Shown here one piece after another: positions 8,225 through 15,864 of a stretch of 64,000 nt of DNA. Every line of letters begins with the position of its first letter. The first letter of the stretch is position 1. Under the pieces are notes generated by a model that saw only the letters and a program-made list of their open reading frames with translations, was not told where the DNA came from and did not search any database. Both the position numbers and the translations under genes were made by a program. Source of the DNA: Corynebacterium suedekumii (GTDB taxonomy: Bacteria; Actinomycetota; Actinomycetes; Mycobacteriales; Mycobacteriaceae); the NCBI RefSeq assembly GCF_030252185.1, contig NZ_CP126970.1, positions 1,984,001 through 2,048,000 on the forward strand. Direction: 5' to 3'.

Positions 8225-8707
8225 ATGATCATCCGCCCCGCCACCGTGTCCGACGTGCCCGCCATGCACCAGTTCATCCGTGATCTCGCGGAGTACGAGC
8301 GGGAACCGGAGGCGGTCGTCGCCACGGCCGAGGACCTGGCACGCAGCCTGTTCGGAGCGCAGCCGGCCCTGTTCGCGCACGTGGCGGAGGTGGATGGCCA
8401 GGTCGTCGGGATGGCGGTGTGGTTTCTCACCTACTCCACGTGGGAGGGCCGGCACGGTATCTGGCTGGAGGACCTCTACGTCGACCCGGACGTGCGGGGG
8501 CAGGGGATCGGCGGGACGCTGCTGCGCACGCTCGCGGCGATCGCCGTGGAGCGTGGCTACCGGCGGGTGGAGTGGTCGGTGCTCGACTGGAATGAACCGG
8601 CGATCCGGGCGTACGAGGCGGTCGGGGCGGTGCCCATGGACGGCTGGCACACCCGGCGCCTGACGGGGGAGGCCCTGCGGCGGGCGGCTACATCAGCGCG
8701 AGCTTGA
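8225..8707 (+). CDS. GNAT acetyltransferase, spermidine/thialysine-acetyltransferase-like
   Basis: A 160-residue GNAT protein with a canonical acetyl-CoA motif (DVRGQGIGGTLL) and the SSAT-type YSTWEGRHGIWLEDLYVDP and EWSVLDWNEPAIRAYEAVGA segments. It matches the upstream acetyltransferase almost segment for segment, including STWEG and WNEP, so the two are tandem paralogues that have diverged, this one keeping the more standard CoA-binding loop. Likely acetylates a small amine such as a polyamine or thialysine. Its 3' end overlaps the convergent lysE gene by 20 nt. Confidence 0.88.
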   Translation: MIIRPATVSDVPAMHQFIRDLAEYEREPEAVVATAEDLARSLFGAQPALFAHVAEVDGQVVGMAVWFLTYSTWEGRHGIWLEDLYVDPDVRGQGIGGTLLRTLAAIAVERGYRRVEWSVLDWNEPAIRAYEAVGAVPMDGWHTRRLTGEALRRAATSARA

Positions 8708-9371
8708 GGGCGAGGGCGCCGAGCACGATGCCGATGATGACGTTGAGCACGCGCCACACCTTCGGGCTGGACAATGGTCCGGACAGCAGGCCGGCGCCGT
8801 AGCCGACGACGGGGAACCAGATGGCGCTGGCCAGGAGTGCGCCGCCGGTGAACAGCCACTTGTCCTGGTCGCCGTACTGGATGGCCATGCCGCCGATCAT
8901 GACGAGGGAGTCGAGGTAGGCGGCGGGGTTGAGCCAGGTCAGGGCGATCGCGGCCCACATCGGCTTGACCCAGGCGCGGTGGGGGCGCACCCGGGCGGGG
9001 CGGGTGACGGTACTGACCGCTGTCCCGCCGGTGCCGGTGGTGCGGTCGACGGGCTCGGTGGTGTCGATGACGGCCGCGCCCTCGCGGTGGCCGGCCCGGG
9101 CGGCGTCGCGAAGCGCGGCGAACGCGAACCAGGCGAGGTAGGCCACGCCCGCCCACTTCAGGGCGGTGAGGACCATCGGGGCGCGGTCGACGAGGACGCC
9201 GACGCCGAGTGTGCCCAGGGACAGCAGGACGACGTCGGAGAGCAGGCAGACGACAATGACGGCGGTGATGCCCTCACGGCGTGCGCCCTGGCGGATGAGC
9301 AGGATGTTCTGCGGTCCGACGGCGACGATGAGGGAGAATCCGAGGAGCATTCCGGCGAGCACGATCGACAT
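8688..9371 (-). CDS. lysE: LysE-type basic amino acid exporter
   Basis: A 227-residue membrane protein of the LysE/ArgO family. The N-terminal GFSLIVAVGPQNILLIRQG (residues 11-29) is the family signature. Hydrophobic segments fit the six predicted helices, with a polar insertion near residues 93-132 between helices. Known members export L-lysine and L-arginine and protect cells when dipeptides raise intracellular basic amino acids. It is divergent from lysG, which in C. glutamicum activates lysE with lysine, arginine or histidine as co-inducer; the 70-bp gap holds both promoters. Confidence 0.95.
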   Translation of the reverse strand: MSIVLAGMLLGFSLIVAVGPQNILLIRQGARREGITAVIVVCLLSDVVLLSLGTLGVGVLVDRAPMVLTALKWAGVAYLAWFAFAALRDAARAGHREGAAVIDTTEPVDRTTGTGGTAVSTVTRPARVRPHRAWVKPMWAAIALTWLNPAAYLDSLVMIGGMAIQYGDQDKWLFTGGALLASAIWFPVVGYGAGLLSGPLSSPKVWRVLNVIIGIVLGALALKLALM

Positions 9372-9429
9372 GTCTGCCAGTGTGGCTCATCAGCCCGATT
9401 AAGACCAGTTACATCTGCTCACCCTGGTT

Positions 9430-9435
9430 TAGAAT
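9430..9435 (+). promoter_or_regulatory. -10 element (TAGAAT) of lysG in the lysE-lysG control region
   Basis: TAGAAT ends 6 nt before ATG 9442, consistent with leaderless lysG mRNA. The whole 9372-9441 gap must also contain the LysG operator and the lysE promoter; I could not assign a clear LysR-type T-N11-A box. Confidence 0.5.
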
Positions 9436-9441
9436 TGCTTC

Positions 9442-10350
9442 ATGAACCCGCTTCACCTGGAGACACTGCTGGCCATCGTCGACGAAGGCAGCTTCGAGAT
9501 CGCCGCCGCGGTCCTCGGCGTCTCGCCCTCGGCGGTGAGCCAGCGGATCAAGGCACTGGAGAAGGACGTCGGCCGGGTGCTCGTCCGGCGGACCAGCCCG
9601 GCGACGGCGACGGACGCCGGTGAGGTCCTCGTCCAGGCCGCCCGCCGGATGGCGCTGCTCCAGGCGGAGACCAACGCGCAGCTCTCCGGCCGGCTGGAAC
9701 GGGTGCCGCTGTCGGTGGCGGTCAACGCCGATTCGCTGGCCACGTGGTTCCGGCCCGTGCTGCGCGACGTCGCCGGTTTCGGGCACGCCACGCTGCGCCT
9801 GCGGATCGAGGACGAGGCACATACGCTCACCCTCCTGCGCCGCGGCGACGTCCTCGGCGCCATTACGCGGGAGGCCACGCCGGTGACCGGCTGTGAGACC
9901 CTGCCGCTCGGGGTGATGCGCTACCGGGCGGTGGCCACCCCGGCGCTGCGGGAGGAGTATCTCTCGGGCGGGCGGCTGGACTGGGCGCGGATGCCCGCCC
10001 TGCGCTTCGGCCCCAACGACGCGCTGCAGGACACCGACCTCGAGGGCCGGCTGGACATGGCGGTGAGACGACGACGCGCCGTCTCCCAGATTCCCTCGTC
10101 CGAGGGATTCCTGGAGGCGGCGCGGGTGGGCCTGGGCTGGGCCCTGGTTCCGGAGCTGCAGGCCGGCGAGCTGCTCGAGAGCGGTGAGCTGGTGCTTCTC
10201 GACGACTCCGTGGTCGACGTGGACCTCTACTGGCAGCGCTGGCGGCTGGAGTCGGATCTGCTCGAACGGCTCACGGATGCGGTGGCCGGGGCGGCTAGCG
10301 TGCTGCCGGAATCCCGAACAGTTCCTGCTGGAACGGCTCCGGGTTCTTGA
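9442..10350 (+). CDS. lysG: LysR-family activator of lysE (LysG/ArgP type)
   Basis: A 302-residue LysR-type regulator. The N-terminal winged helix-turn-helix is clear (LETLLAIVDEGSFEIAAAVL, then SPSAVSQRIKALEKDVGRVL, residues 5-50), followed by the periplasmic-binding-like effector domain. Divergent arrangement with lysE is the classic layout of this pair and makes LysG the most likely activator of lysine/arginine export. The C-terminal 19 codons run into the convergent reductase gene, a 56-nt overlap that is long for this genome and could mean the true end was shifted by an indel. Confidence 0.93.
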   Translation: MNPLHLETLLAIVDEGSFEIAAAVLGVSPSAVSQRIKALEKDVGRVLVRRTSPATATDAGEVLVQAARRMALLQAETNAQLSGRLERVPLSVAVNADSLATWFRPVLRDVAGFGHATLRLRIEDEAHTLTLLRRGDVLGAITREATPVTGCETLPLGVMRYRAVATPALREEYLSGGRLDWARMPALRFGPNDALQDTDLEGRLDMAVRRRRAVSQIPSSEGFLEAARVGLGWALVPELQAGELLESGELVLLDDSVVDVDLYWQRWRLESDLLERLTDAVAGAASVLPESRTVPAGTAPGS

Positions 10351-11395
10351 CCTCCTCGCCGGCCGGGACCGGGCCGGGCAGGGTGACGCCGTCGGCGAAG
10401 GGCTGACCGCCCAGTGCCTCGCGGCCGTGCGGGGTGGCCAGGCCGGACAGATCCGGGCCCTGGGGCACGATCTGGGTGGGGTTGACCTCCTTGTGCACGA
10501 TGAAATAATGCTGCTTGACCTCGGTGAAGTCGGTGGTGTCGCCGAAACCGGGCAGCTGGAACAGCTCGCGCAGGTAACCCCACAGGGCGGGCAGCTCGGA
10601 GATCTTGTTCCGGGAGGTCTTGAAGTGGGAGTAGTAGACGGCGTCGTGGCGGATGAGGGTGACGAACAGGAAGATGTCCGCGAAGGTGATGTGCTCGCCG
10701 ACCAGGTAACGGCGGGTGGTCAGGCGCTCCTCGAGCCAGTCCATGGTGGCCCAGAAGCGGTCGTAGGCGTCGTCGTAGGCGTCCTGTGAACCGGCGAAAC
10801 CGCAGCGGTAGACGCCGTTGTTGACCTCGGTGTAGACGCGCTTGGCGATCTCGTCGATCTCCGCCCGGTGCTCGACCGGGTAGAGGTCCGGGGCGCCCTC
10901 GCGGTGGAACTGCGTCCACTCGGTCTGGAAGTCGCGGACGATGGAGGGGTAGTCGTTGGTGACGACCTTCTTCGACGACACCTCGAGCAGTGCCGGGACG
11001 GTGATGCCGCGCGGGTAGTCGGGGAATCGGTTGAAGTAGCCCTCCTGCAGGCGGTGCAGGCCGGTGACCGGGTCGACACCGTCGGGGTCGAGGTCGAAGA
11101 CCCAGGAGCGGACGTCGTGGGTGGGGCCGGCCAGCCCGAGGGAGATGACGTCCTCGAGGCCGAGCAGGCGGCGGGTGATGATCGACCGGTGCGCCCACGG
11201 GCATGCCCGGGCGGCCATGAGCCGGTAACGGTCCGCCTCGACGGGCCAGTGGTAAGTGCCGTCGGCCTGCTCGGTCGGCGTGCCGGCGGGGGCGTCGGCG
11301 GTGATGCGGTCGTTGATGTAGTTGGTGTCGCGGACGAATTCGCCGTCTGTGGACGCGTTCTTCGCGTCGCCTGCCCAGTCGTTGTCTGTTGTCAT
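10295..11395 (-). CDS. Glutathionyl-hydroquinone-reductase-like GST family protein
   Basis: A 366-residue xi-class GST-like enzyme (YqjG/ECM4 family). The catalytic CPWA motif is present (RACPWAHR, Cys65), as are the C-terminal helical domain and the family-typical DDAYDRFWATMDWLEERL and RNKISELPALWGYLRELF regions. Relatives reduce glutathionyl-hydroquinones; actinobacteria use mycothiol instead of glutathione, so the thiol adduct is probably different. Start ATG 11395 is fixed by a strong promoter with correct leaderless spacing. Confidence 0.88.
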   Translation of the reverse strand: MTTDNDWAGDAKNASTDGEFVRDTNYINDRITADAPAGTPTEQADGTYHWPVEADRYRLMAARACPWAHRSIITRRLLGLEDVISLGLAGPTHDVRSWVFDLDPDGVDPVTGLHRLQEGYFNRFPDYPRGITVPALLEVSSKKVVTNDYPSIVRDFQTEWTQFHREGAPDLYPVEHRAEIDEIAKRVYTEVNNGVYRCGFAGSQDAYDDAYDRFWATMDWLEERLTTRRYLVGEHITFADIFLFVTLIRHDAVYYSHFKTSRNKISELPALWGYLRELFQLPGFGDTTDFTEVKQHYFIVHKEVNPTQIVPQGPDLSGLATPHGREALGGQPFADGVTLPGPVPAGEEVKNPEPFQQELFGIPAAR

Positions 11396-11402
11396 ATCAA
11401 CA

Positions 11403-11431
11403 ACTGTAGCGGTGTTCGAACGCCCGGTCAA
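11403..11431 (-). promoter_or_regulatory. Sigma-A-type promoter of the GST-like gene
   Basis: On the minus strand TTGACC (11431-11426) and TACAGT (11408-11403) are separated by 17 nt; the start codon follows 7 nt after the -10, so transcription should begin at the ATG. This is the best-formed -35/-10 pair I saw in the window. Confidence 0.7.
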
Positions 11432-11465
11432 CGTGTCCGCCCGCATTGCTACGGTGAGAGGCGAC

Positions 11466-12161
11466 ATGAAACGACTGGCCGCCGCCCTGGGCATCCTCCT
11501 GGCACTGCTGGTGATCGGCGCCGCCTCCCTGCGTGTCGACGCCCCACTCACCGCCGTCCTCCCCGCCGCACCCTCCGCCCCGGTCACCACCGCACCACCG
11601 GCCACGACCCCGCCCGTCCTCTCCGCCCTCGCGATCAAGGGCCGCGCCCCCATGACCGGCTACGCCCGAGAGAACTTCGGCCAGGCCTGGAGTGACGACG
11701 TCCGGGTCGACGGGGGACGCAACGGCTGCGACACCCGCAACGACATCCTCCGCCGCGACCTCATCGACCCGGTCATCCGCCCCGGAACCCACGGCTGCCT
11801 CGTCGAATCCGGCCTGCTGCCGGACCCGTACTCCGGCGAGAGGATCGAGTTCGTCCGCGGCAACGACCGGGTCCACATCGACCACGTTGTCCCGCTGGCC
11901 GACGCCTGGGCCAAAGGCGCCCAGGCCTGGGACGACGAGACGCGCCGCGACTTCGCCAACGACCCCCGCAACCTCCAGGCCACCGCTGCCGACCTCAACC
12001 GGCAGAAGGGGGCCGGCGACGCCGCCACCTGGCAACCACCCAACAAGGACCACCGCTGCGCCTACGCCCGGCAGCAGATCGAGGTCAAGGCCGCCTACGG
12101 CCTGTGGATCACCCGCGCCGAACACACCGCCCTGGCCCGCGAGCTCAGCCGCTGCCGCTGA
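11466..12161 (+). CDS. Exported HNH endonuclease-family protein (DUF1524-type)
   Basis: A 231-residue protein with an N-terminal signal peptide or anchor (residues 4-22) and a Pro/Ala/Thr-rich linker (31-52). The C-terminal half has the GmrSD/DUF1524-type HNH fold: VHIDHVVPLADAW (DH at 139-140), then DPRNLQATAADLNRQKGAGD with the Asn positions, and a final CAYARQQIEVK. Such secreted actinobacterial HNH proteins are thought to be extracellular or surface nucleases. Cysteines at 88, 111, 198 and 230 could form disulfides. It diverges from the GST-like gene; a TACGGT hexamer sits 10 nt before the ATG. Confidence 0.85.
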   Translation: MKRLAAALGILLALLVIGAASLRVDAPLTAVLPAAPSAPVTTAPPATTPPVLSALAIKGRAPMTGYARENFGQAWSDDVRVDGGRNGCDTRNDILRRDLIDPVIRPGTHGCLVESGLLPDPYSGERIEFVRGNDRVHIDHVVPLADAWAKGAQAWDDETRRDFANDPRNLQATAADLNRQKGAGDAATWQPPNKDHRCAYARQQIEVKAAYGLWITRAEHTALARELSRCR

Positions 12162-12236
12162 GCGCCCATAAGGCCGACGCCACGTTTTCTCCCACGGCGC
12201 GCCGTCGCAGGTCAACCCACAATCCCGCACGTGCCC

Positions 12237-12242
12237 TAACCT
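12237..12242 (+). promoter_or_regulatory. -10 element (TAACCT) of the DoxX gene
   Basis: TAACCT ends 7 nt before ATG 12250, the spacing expected for a leaderless mRNA. Confidence 0.45.
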
Positions 12243-12249
12243 GACAGTC

Positions 12250-13332
12250 ATGAGCGACCGAAACCAGAATCCGGACCGGGCCAACACCCCGGACAACGAC
12301 GGCATCGACGTACCCACCTACCGCAACGACCAGACCACCCCCACCGGTGGATCCACCCCCACCGGGTCGTCCCCGGCGTCACCGGCACGGAACGCCCAGC
12401 AGGACCCCACCCCGACCGCTGGACGGGACGACGCCACCACCCAGTTCCCCCGCGGCACCGCTGGTTCTGCTGGCACCACGGGTGCCGCCGGTGCCACGGG
12501 TGCCGCCGGAGCCGGCGGGGACGTCTACAACCGCGCCGGTCGCGCCGCCCCGCAGGAGATCCCGGCAGAACCCCGCCAGGCCCGGCCCGAGCCGCGCACT
12601 GATGCCCGCACCGAGTACCTGCAGGACAGCCCCCGCGACAACTACCAGGACCAGGATTTCGCTCCCACCGGTAGCCGGGAGACCGTCTCCTTCGACCGCA
12701 ACGCCAACTACAGCGAGCCGGCTTACCAGGACACCACCTACGCCGAGCCCGCCCCGGTCGCGGCCCCGGTGGTCGAGGAGGAGCACGTGGTCACCGAGAC
12801 CACCGTGCCCGACCACCGCCGCGGCACCATCGACTTCGGCCTGCTGATCATCCGACTGCTCCTGGGCATCTGGCTCATCCTCGAGGCCGTGGGCACCTTC
12901 TTCCGCCTCGGCGGGAACGAGGGCATCTCCGGACTGGAGTCCGAGTACGCCAACTACCTGGCACCGGGCGGCCTGGCCATCATCGTGCCGTCGCTGCAGC
13001 TGGCGGCCGGTGTGTTCCTCGTCCTCGGCCTGATCACGCCGCTGTTTGCGATGGTGGCGACCATCGTCACCGCCTTCACCGCGCTGCACGCCCTCACCGG
13101 CAGTGGCGCCGGCCTCAACGTCTTCGCCTGGTCCGAGGGGGTGTGGCTCTCGGTCATCCTGTTCGGCATCTCCCTGGCGCTGCAGTTCACCGGCCCGGGC
13201 CTGTACTCCTTCGACTACGGCCGCAGCTGGGCCCGTCGCCCGCTGGTCAGCTCCTGGATCTTCATCCTCCTGGCCATCGCCGGCGCCGTCGCCCTGTGGT
13301 GGTTCGGCGCAGGCGTCAACCCCCTGAGCTAG
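12250..13332 (+). CDS. DoxX-family membrane protein with long disordered N-terminus
   Basis: A 360-residue protein. Residues 1-190 are low-complexity and hydrophilic (Pro, Thr, Asn, Gly, with GAAGATGAAGAGG-like repeats), presumably cytoplasmic and disordered. Residues 195-355 hold about four to five membrane helices of the DoxX type, including DFGLLIIRLLLGIWLILEAV and LQLAAGVFLVLGLITPLFAM. DoxX proteins are linked to redox and membrane stress functions, without a settled activity. A perfect hairpin follows the stop. Confidence 0.85.
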   Translation: MSDRNQNPDRANTPDNDGIDVPTYRNDQTTPTGGSTPTGSSPASPARNAQQDPTPTAGRDDATTQFPRGTAGSAGTTGAAGATGAAGAGGDVYNRAGRAAPQEIPAEPRQARPEPRTDARTEYLQDSPRDNYQDQDFAPTGSRETVSFDRNANYSEPAYQDTTYAEPAPVAAPVVEEEHVVTETTVPDHRRGTIDFGLLIIRLLLGIWLILEAVGTFFRLGGNEGISGLESEYANYLAPGGLAIIVPSLQLAAGVFLVLGLITPLFAMVATIVTAFTALHALTGSGAGLNVFAWSEGVWLSVILFGISLALQFTGPGLYSFDYGRSWARRPLVSSWIFILLAIAGAVALWWFGAGVNPLS

Positions 13333-13349
13333 TTTCTCTGGTCACCGTC

Positions 13350-13392
13350 ACAACGGCCCGGCTCCGCGCTGCTGCGGGAGCCGGGCCGTTGT
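13350..13392 (+). terminator. Hairpin terminator after the DoxX gene
   Basis: A 16-bp perfect stem (13350-13365 with 13377-13392) with an 11-nt loop starts 17 nt after the stop codon. No T-tract follows, so its efficiency as an intrinsic terminator is uncertain. Confidence 0.6.
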
Positions 13393-13404
13393 CGATCCGG
13401 AGTG

Positions 13405-13464
13405 CCCCTTCATTCGGGGACATCGGCTGCACTGCAGCGCAGGGAAGCTCCCCGAATGCAGGGG
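13405..13464 (-). repeat. 60-bp palindromic repeat, copy 1
   Basis: Read on the minus strand this 60-mer matches 54 of 60 bases of the copy at 14500-14559. It contains long complementary arms (CATTCGGGGA and TCCCCGAATG) around an inner CTGCACTGCAG core, so it can fold as a nested hairpin. It ends 3 nt from the stop codon of the DUF559-type gene. Confidence 0.9.
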
Positions 13465-13467
13465 TAC

Positions 13468-14421
13468 TCAGTCGATGTGGATCCGCGGGAAGTCCGTGCG
13501 GTCCGGCAACCCAAGCCGAGCCAGGGTCGCACGGTAGGTGTGCAGTTTCTCCACCTGGTGGTAGCTGTAGTGCGCGGTGGTCACACCCGCTCGTCGGATG
13601 GCGTCCGCCCGCCGTTTCTCCCGCTCCAACGAGAAATGCTGTTCCCCGTCAGTTGACCCGTACTTACCCCGTCCGTCCAGCTCAATTCCCTCAATCGTTC
13701 CTTCGACGACGAAGTCAACGCGGTAGACGGTCCCGTCTTCGACGGTCACCGCATACTGAGGGATCAGGTCGAAATCGCCGTAGAACACCGACTGCGCCAG
13801 GAACTGGGCTTCCATCGCCGACTCGACTGCCGGGGTGGCGCGGTTGACCAGTGTGCGAAGATCGCCGGAACTTTCCTCGCCTCCCAAAAATCGACCGAAG
13901 TTCTCCCGGGAGGTCAGTCCGAGGCGAAGCGCGTGACACAGGGCCACGAAACCGGCGCCAAATCCGTGGACCCGGACAAGGTCGGCGATGGTGCGATCCA
14001 CACTGGTACACCACAGACCGTCCACCATGACCGTGTCCTCCGGAAGCAGCCGACTGTGCAGCTCCGTCAGGCGAGGACCCGTGGTCAGCCTTCTTCCCTG
14101 GGATCGCCGGTAGATGTGGTGCCGGCCCGGAACCGACTGATACCGCCACAATCCGTGCACGGCAGCCGCGGAGTATCCGGCGAGTATCCGGCCCCGCGTG
14201 GAGCCCACGGACCGGGCGTCCAGGTCGAATCGGCCCCACGGTGGAAGCTCGTCAATGGTCGAGCACCTGGCATACGCGCCCCGGCTGAGCATGCGGATCT
14301 CCCGGTGCTTCACCAGCATTCTGAGAACGTGATTGCAGTCCGGAAGATGGGTCTGGTCACTCCGCAGAATGAGACCGTCCGGTCGTTCGATGATCTTCGC
14401 GGACCAGGTGGCGACGTTCAT
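13468..14421 (-). CDS. AbiEi-like/DUF559 (Vsr-fold) nuclease-domain protein
   Basis: A 317-residue protein. The N-terminal part (residues about 1-150) resembles the winged-helix AbiEi antitoxin domain seen in many actinobacterial proteins (LVKHREIRMLSRGAYAR). The C-terminal part has a DUF559/very-short-patch-repair fold with PD-(D/E)XK-like residues: VYRVDFVVEG, then GIELDGRGKY, then EREKRRADAIRRAG. No AbiEii toxin gene is adjacent, so it is not an obvious toxin-antitoxin pair. The start codon ATG 14421 is preceded by GAGGGGAG. The gene is enclosed by two inverted copies of a 60-bp palindromic repeat, which suggests a mobile or self-regulated cassette. Activity is inferred from fold only. Confidence 0.75.
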   Translation of the reverse strand: MNVATWSAKIIERPDGLILRSDQTHLPDCNHVLRMLVKHREIRMLSRGAYARCSTIDELPPWGRFDLDARSVGSTRGRILAGYSAAAVHGLWRYQSVPGRHHIYRRSQGRRLTTGPRLTELHSRLLPEDTVMVDGLWCTSVDRTIADLVRVHGFGAGFVALCHALRLGLTSRENFGRFLGGEESSGDLRTLVNRATPAVESAMEAQFLAQSVFYGDFDLIPQYAVTVEDGTVYRVDFVVEGTIEGIELDGRGKYGSTDGEQHFSLEREKRRADAIRRAGVTTAHYSYHQVEKLHTYRATLARLGLPDRTDFPRIHID

Positions 14422-14499
14422 GGGCTCCCCTCGAGTCAGTGTGCAGTCACCACTCTTGGACTGTCGCTCGTCCCTGTCGGTTCCCTGATTTCCGGATCA

Positions 14500-14559
14500 C
14501 CCCTGCATTCGGGGAGATTCACTGCGCTGCAGTGCAGGGGATGTCCCCGAATGCAGGGT
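14500..14559 (+). repeat. 60-bp palindromic repeat, copy 2
   Basis: Inverted partner of the copy at 13405-13464. It has perfect 15-nt arms (14501-14515 and 14544-14558) and an inner hairpin CACTGC-GCT-GCAGTG (14520-14534). It lies upstream of the DUF559-type gene and 14 nt from the stop codon of the glycosyltransferase gene. Confidence 0.9.
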
Positions 14560-14576
14560 CAGGCAATGCAGGGTCA
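14550..14576 (+). repeat. 12-bp direct repeat at the edge of palindrome copy 2
   Basis: AATGCAGGGTCA occurs at 14550-14561 and again at 14565-14576, 3 nt apart. The second copy contains the stop codon (TCA on this strand) of the convergent-side glycosyltransferase gene. It may be an insertion scar or slippage product. Confidence 0.75.
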
Positions 14577-15854
14577 CGCCGCGATCGCCGCAGGCGTCGC
14601 CCGAGGGACCCCGCGCAGCGCCACAGCCCAGGCGATGAGCAGCACGATGGCAAGCCACACGAAGTCAGAGACCAGCAGCTTCTCGGTGAAGGTGAGGGCG
14701 TGGACCTCGATGCTGTCGCCGTACCACCACTTCGGGGGCTCGTGGAGGACCAGGGCGGTCCAGAGGATGACCCAGGCGCTGAGGAACACCGGGGCCCCGA
14801 GGGTGGTGGCGCAGCGCCAGGCGACGACCGGCAGCAGGAGGGTGAGCCACACCCAGTGATGGGACCAGGAGACGGGGGAGATCAGGAGCATGATGACGGC
14901 GTTGACCAGGGCGGCGTCGACAAGCATGTCGCGGCGCATGAGCGCGATCATGAACCAGCCGCCGAGGATGATGGTGGCCAGGGACAGGACGAGCCAGATG
15001 ACGTTGGCCTGGGTGCTGTGTGCGTCGAGGGATTCGGGGGTGAGGTACCAGCGCATGATCATGCCCTTGAGGGAGCTGTTGGACTGGTAGGCGCTGTCGA
15101 CGCCGAACTCGGATTCGGTGCCCATGCCGAGCAGGACCGAACTGAAGAACTCGACGGTGGCGTCCCAGCGGATCAGGGCGGCGATGCCGGTGGCCGCGAG
15201 GGCGGACACGACGGCGGTGAGGATCGCCTTGAGGTCCCTGCGCAGCAGGAAGAACAGCAGCATGGCCAGCGGGGAGATCTTGATGGCGGCGGCGATTCCG
15301 ATGAGGGTGCCCTGCGGGAGGAAGCGTTTCCGGGGGACGAGGTCGAGGATGACCAGCCCCATGATGACGATGTTGACCTGCGCGAAACCGGCGTTGAGCC
15401 ACACCGGCTCGATGAGCATCATGCCGGCCCAGGTGACAGTCGTCAGGGCCAGCAGGGAGTCCCGGTCGACGCGGGCGCCCGTCGCGGCCCGGAGGACGAA
15501 CCACAGGCAGGCGAGCACGAGGGCGGAGGACAGCATGATCATGAGGTCGCCGGCCAGGTCGTGGGTGAGCCACTCACCGACCGAGAGCGGCACGAGGGCC
15601 AGGGCCCCGAAGGGTGGGTAGATGAACGGCAGAGCGAGGTCGCCGGCGTACATGGGCACGGCGTACATCTCGCGGCCCTCGAGGAAAGCCAGGACGCCTT
15701 CGCGGTAGATGATCATGTCGACGGGGAAGTCGGTGATGAGCATCTGGCGGCCGGTGACGCCGACGCCCGCGACACATCCCAGCACAGCCACCATCCGGAG
15801 GATGACGGCGTGGGAGAGTGTCGCGGGCGGTTGACGGAGATCCGGGGAATTCAC
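14574..15854 (-). CDS. GT87-type polyprenyl-phosphate-dependent glycosyltransferase
   Basis: A membrane protein of 426 residues with about ten hydrophobic helices and the DUF2029/GT87 pattern: an Asp in the first extracytoplasmic loop (DFPVDMIIYREG), FIYPPFGALALVPL, and SPVSWSHHWVWLTLLLPV near the C-terminus. Corynebacterial GT87 enzymes (MptC, PimE, AftC types) add mannose or arabinose from polyprenyl-phosphate sugars to lipoglycans or arabinogalactan. Which one this is cannot be decided here. GTG 15854 was chosen because AAGGTG stands 6 nt upstream, inside the end of ilvD; GTG 15863 is an alternative. It is probably cotranscribed with ilvD. Confidence 0.85.
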   Translation of the reverse strand: MNSPDLRQPPATLSHAVILRMVAVLGCVAGVGVTGRQMLITDFPVDMIIYREGVLAFLEGREMYAVPMYAGDLALPFIYPPFGALALVPLSVGEWLTHDLAGDLMIMLSSALVLACLWFVLRAATGARVDRDSLLALTTVTWAGMMLIEPVWLNAGFAQVNIVIMGLVILDLVPRKRFLPQGTLIGIAAAIKISPLAMLLFFLLRRDLKAILTAVVSALAATGIAALIRWDATVEFFSSVLLGMGTESEFGVDSAYQSNSSLKGMIMRWYLTPESLDAHSTQANVIWLVLSLATIILGGWFMIALMRRDMLVDAALVNAVIMLLISPVSWSHHWVWLTLLLPVVAWRCATTLGAPVFLSAWVILWTALVLHEPPKWWYGDSIEVHALTFTEKLLVSDFVWLAIVLLIAWAVALRGVPRATPAAIAA

Positions 15855-15864
15855 CCCGATCACC

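Noticed and set aside
10295..10350. Frameshift in lysG to explain its 56-nt overlap with the convergent gene
   Set aside because: Both frames are plausible to their ends and an indel is not needed to keep any known motif; noted only in the gene entries.
13401..14580. CRISPR array or insertion sequence at the palindromic repeats
   Set aside because: There are only two repeat copies, far apart and inverted, and no spacers, transposase or cas genes; the elements are described as palindromic repeats instead.
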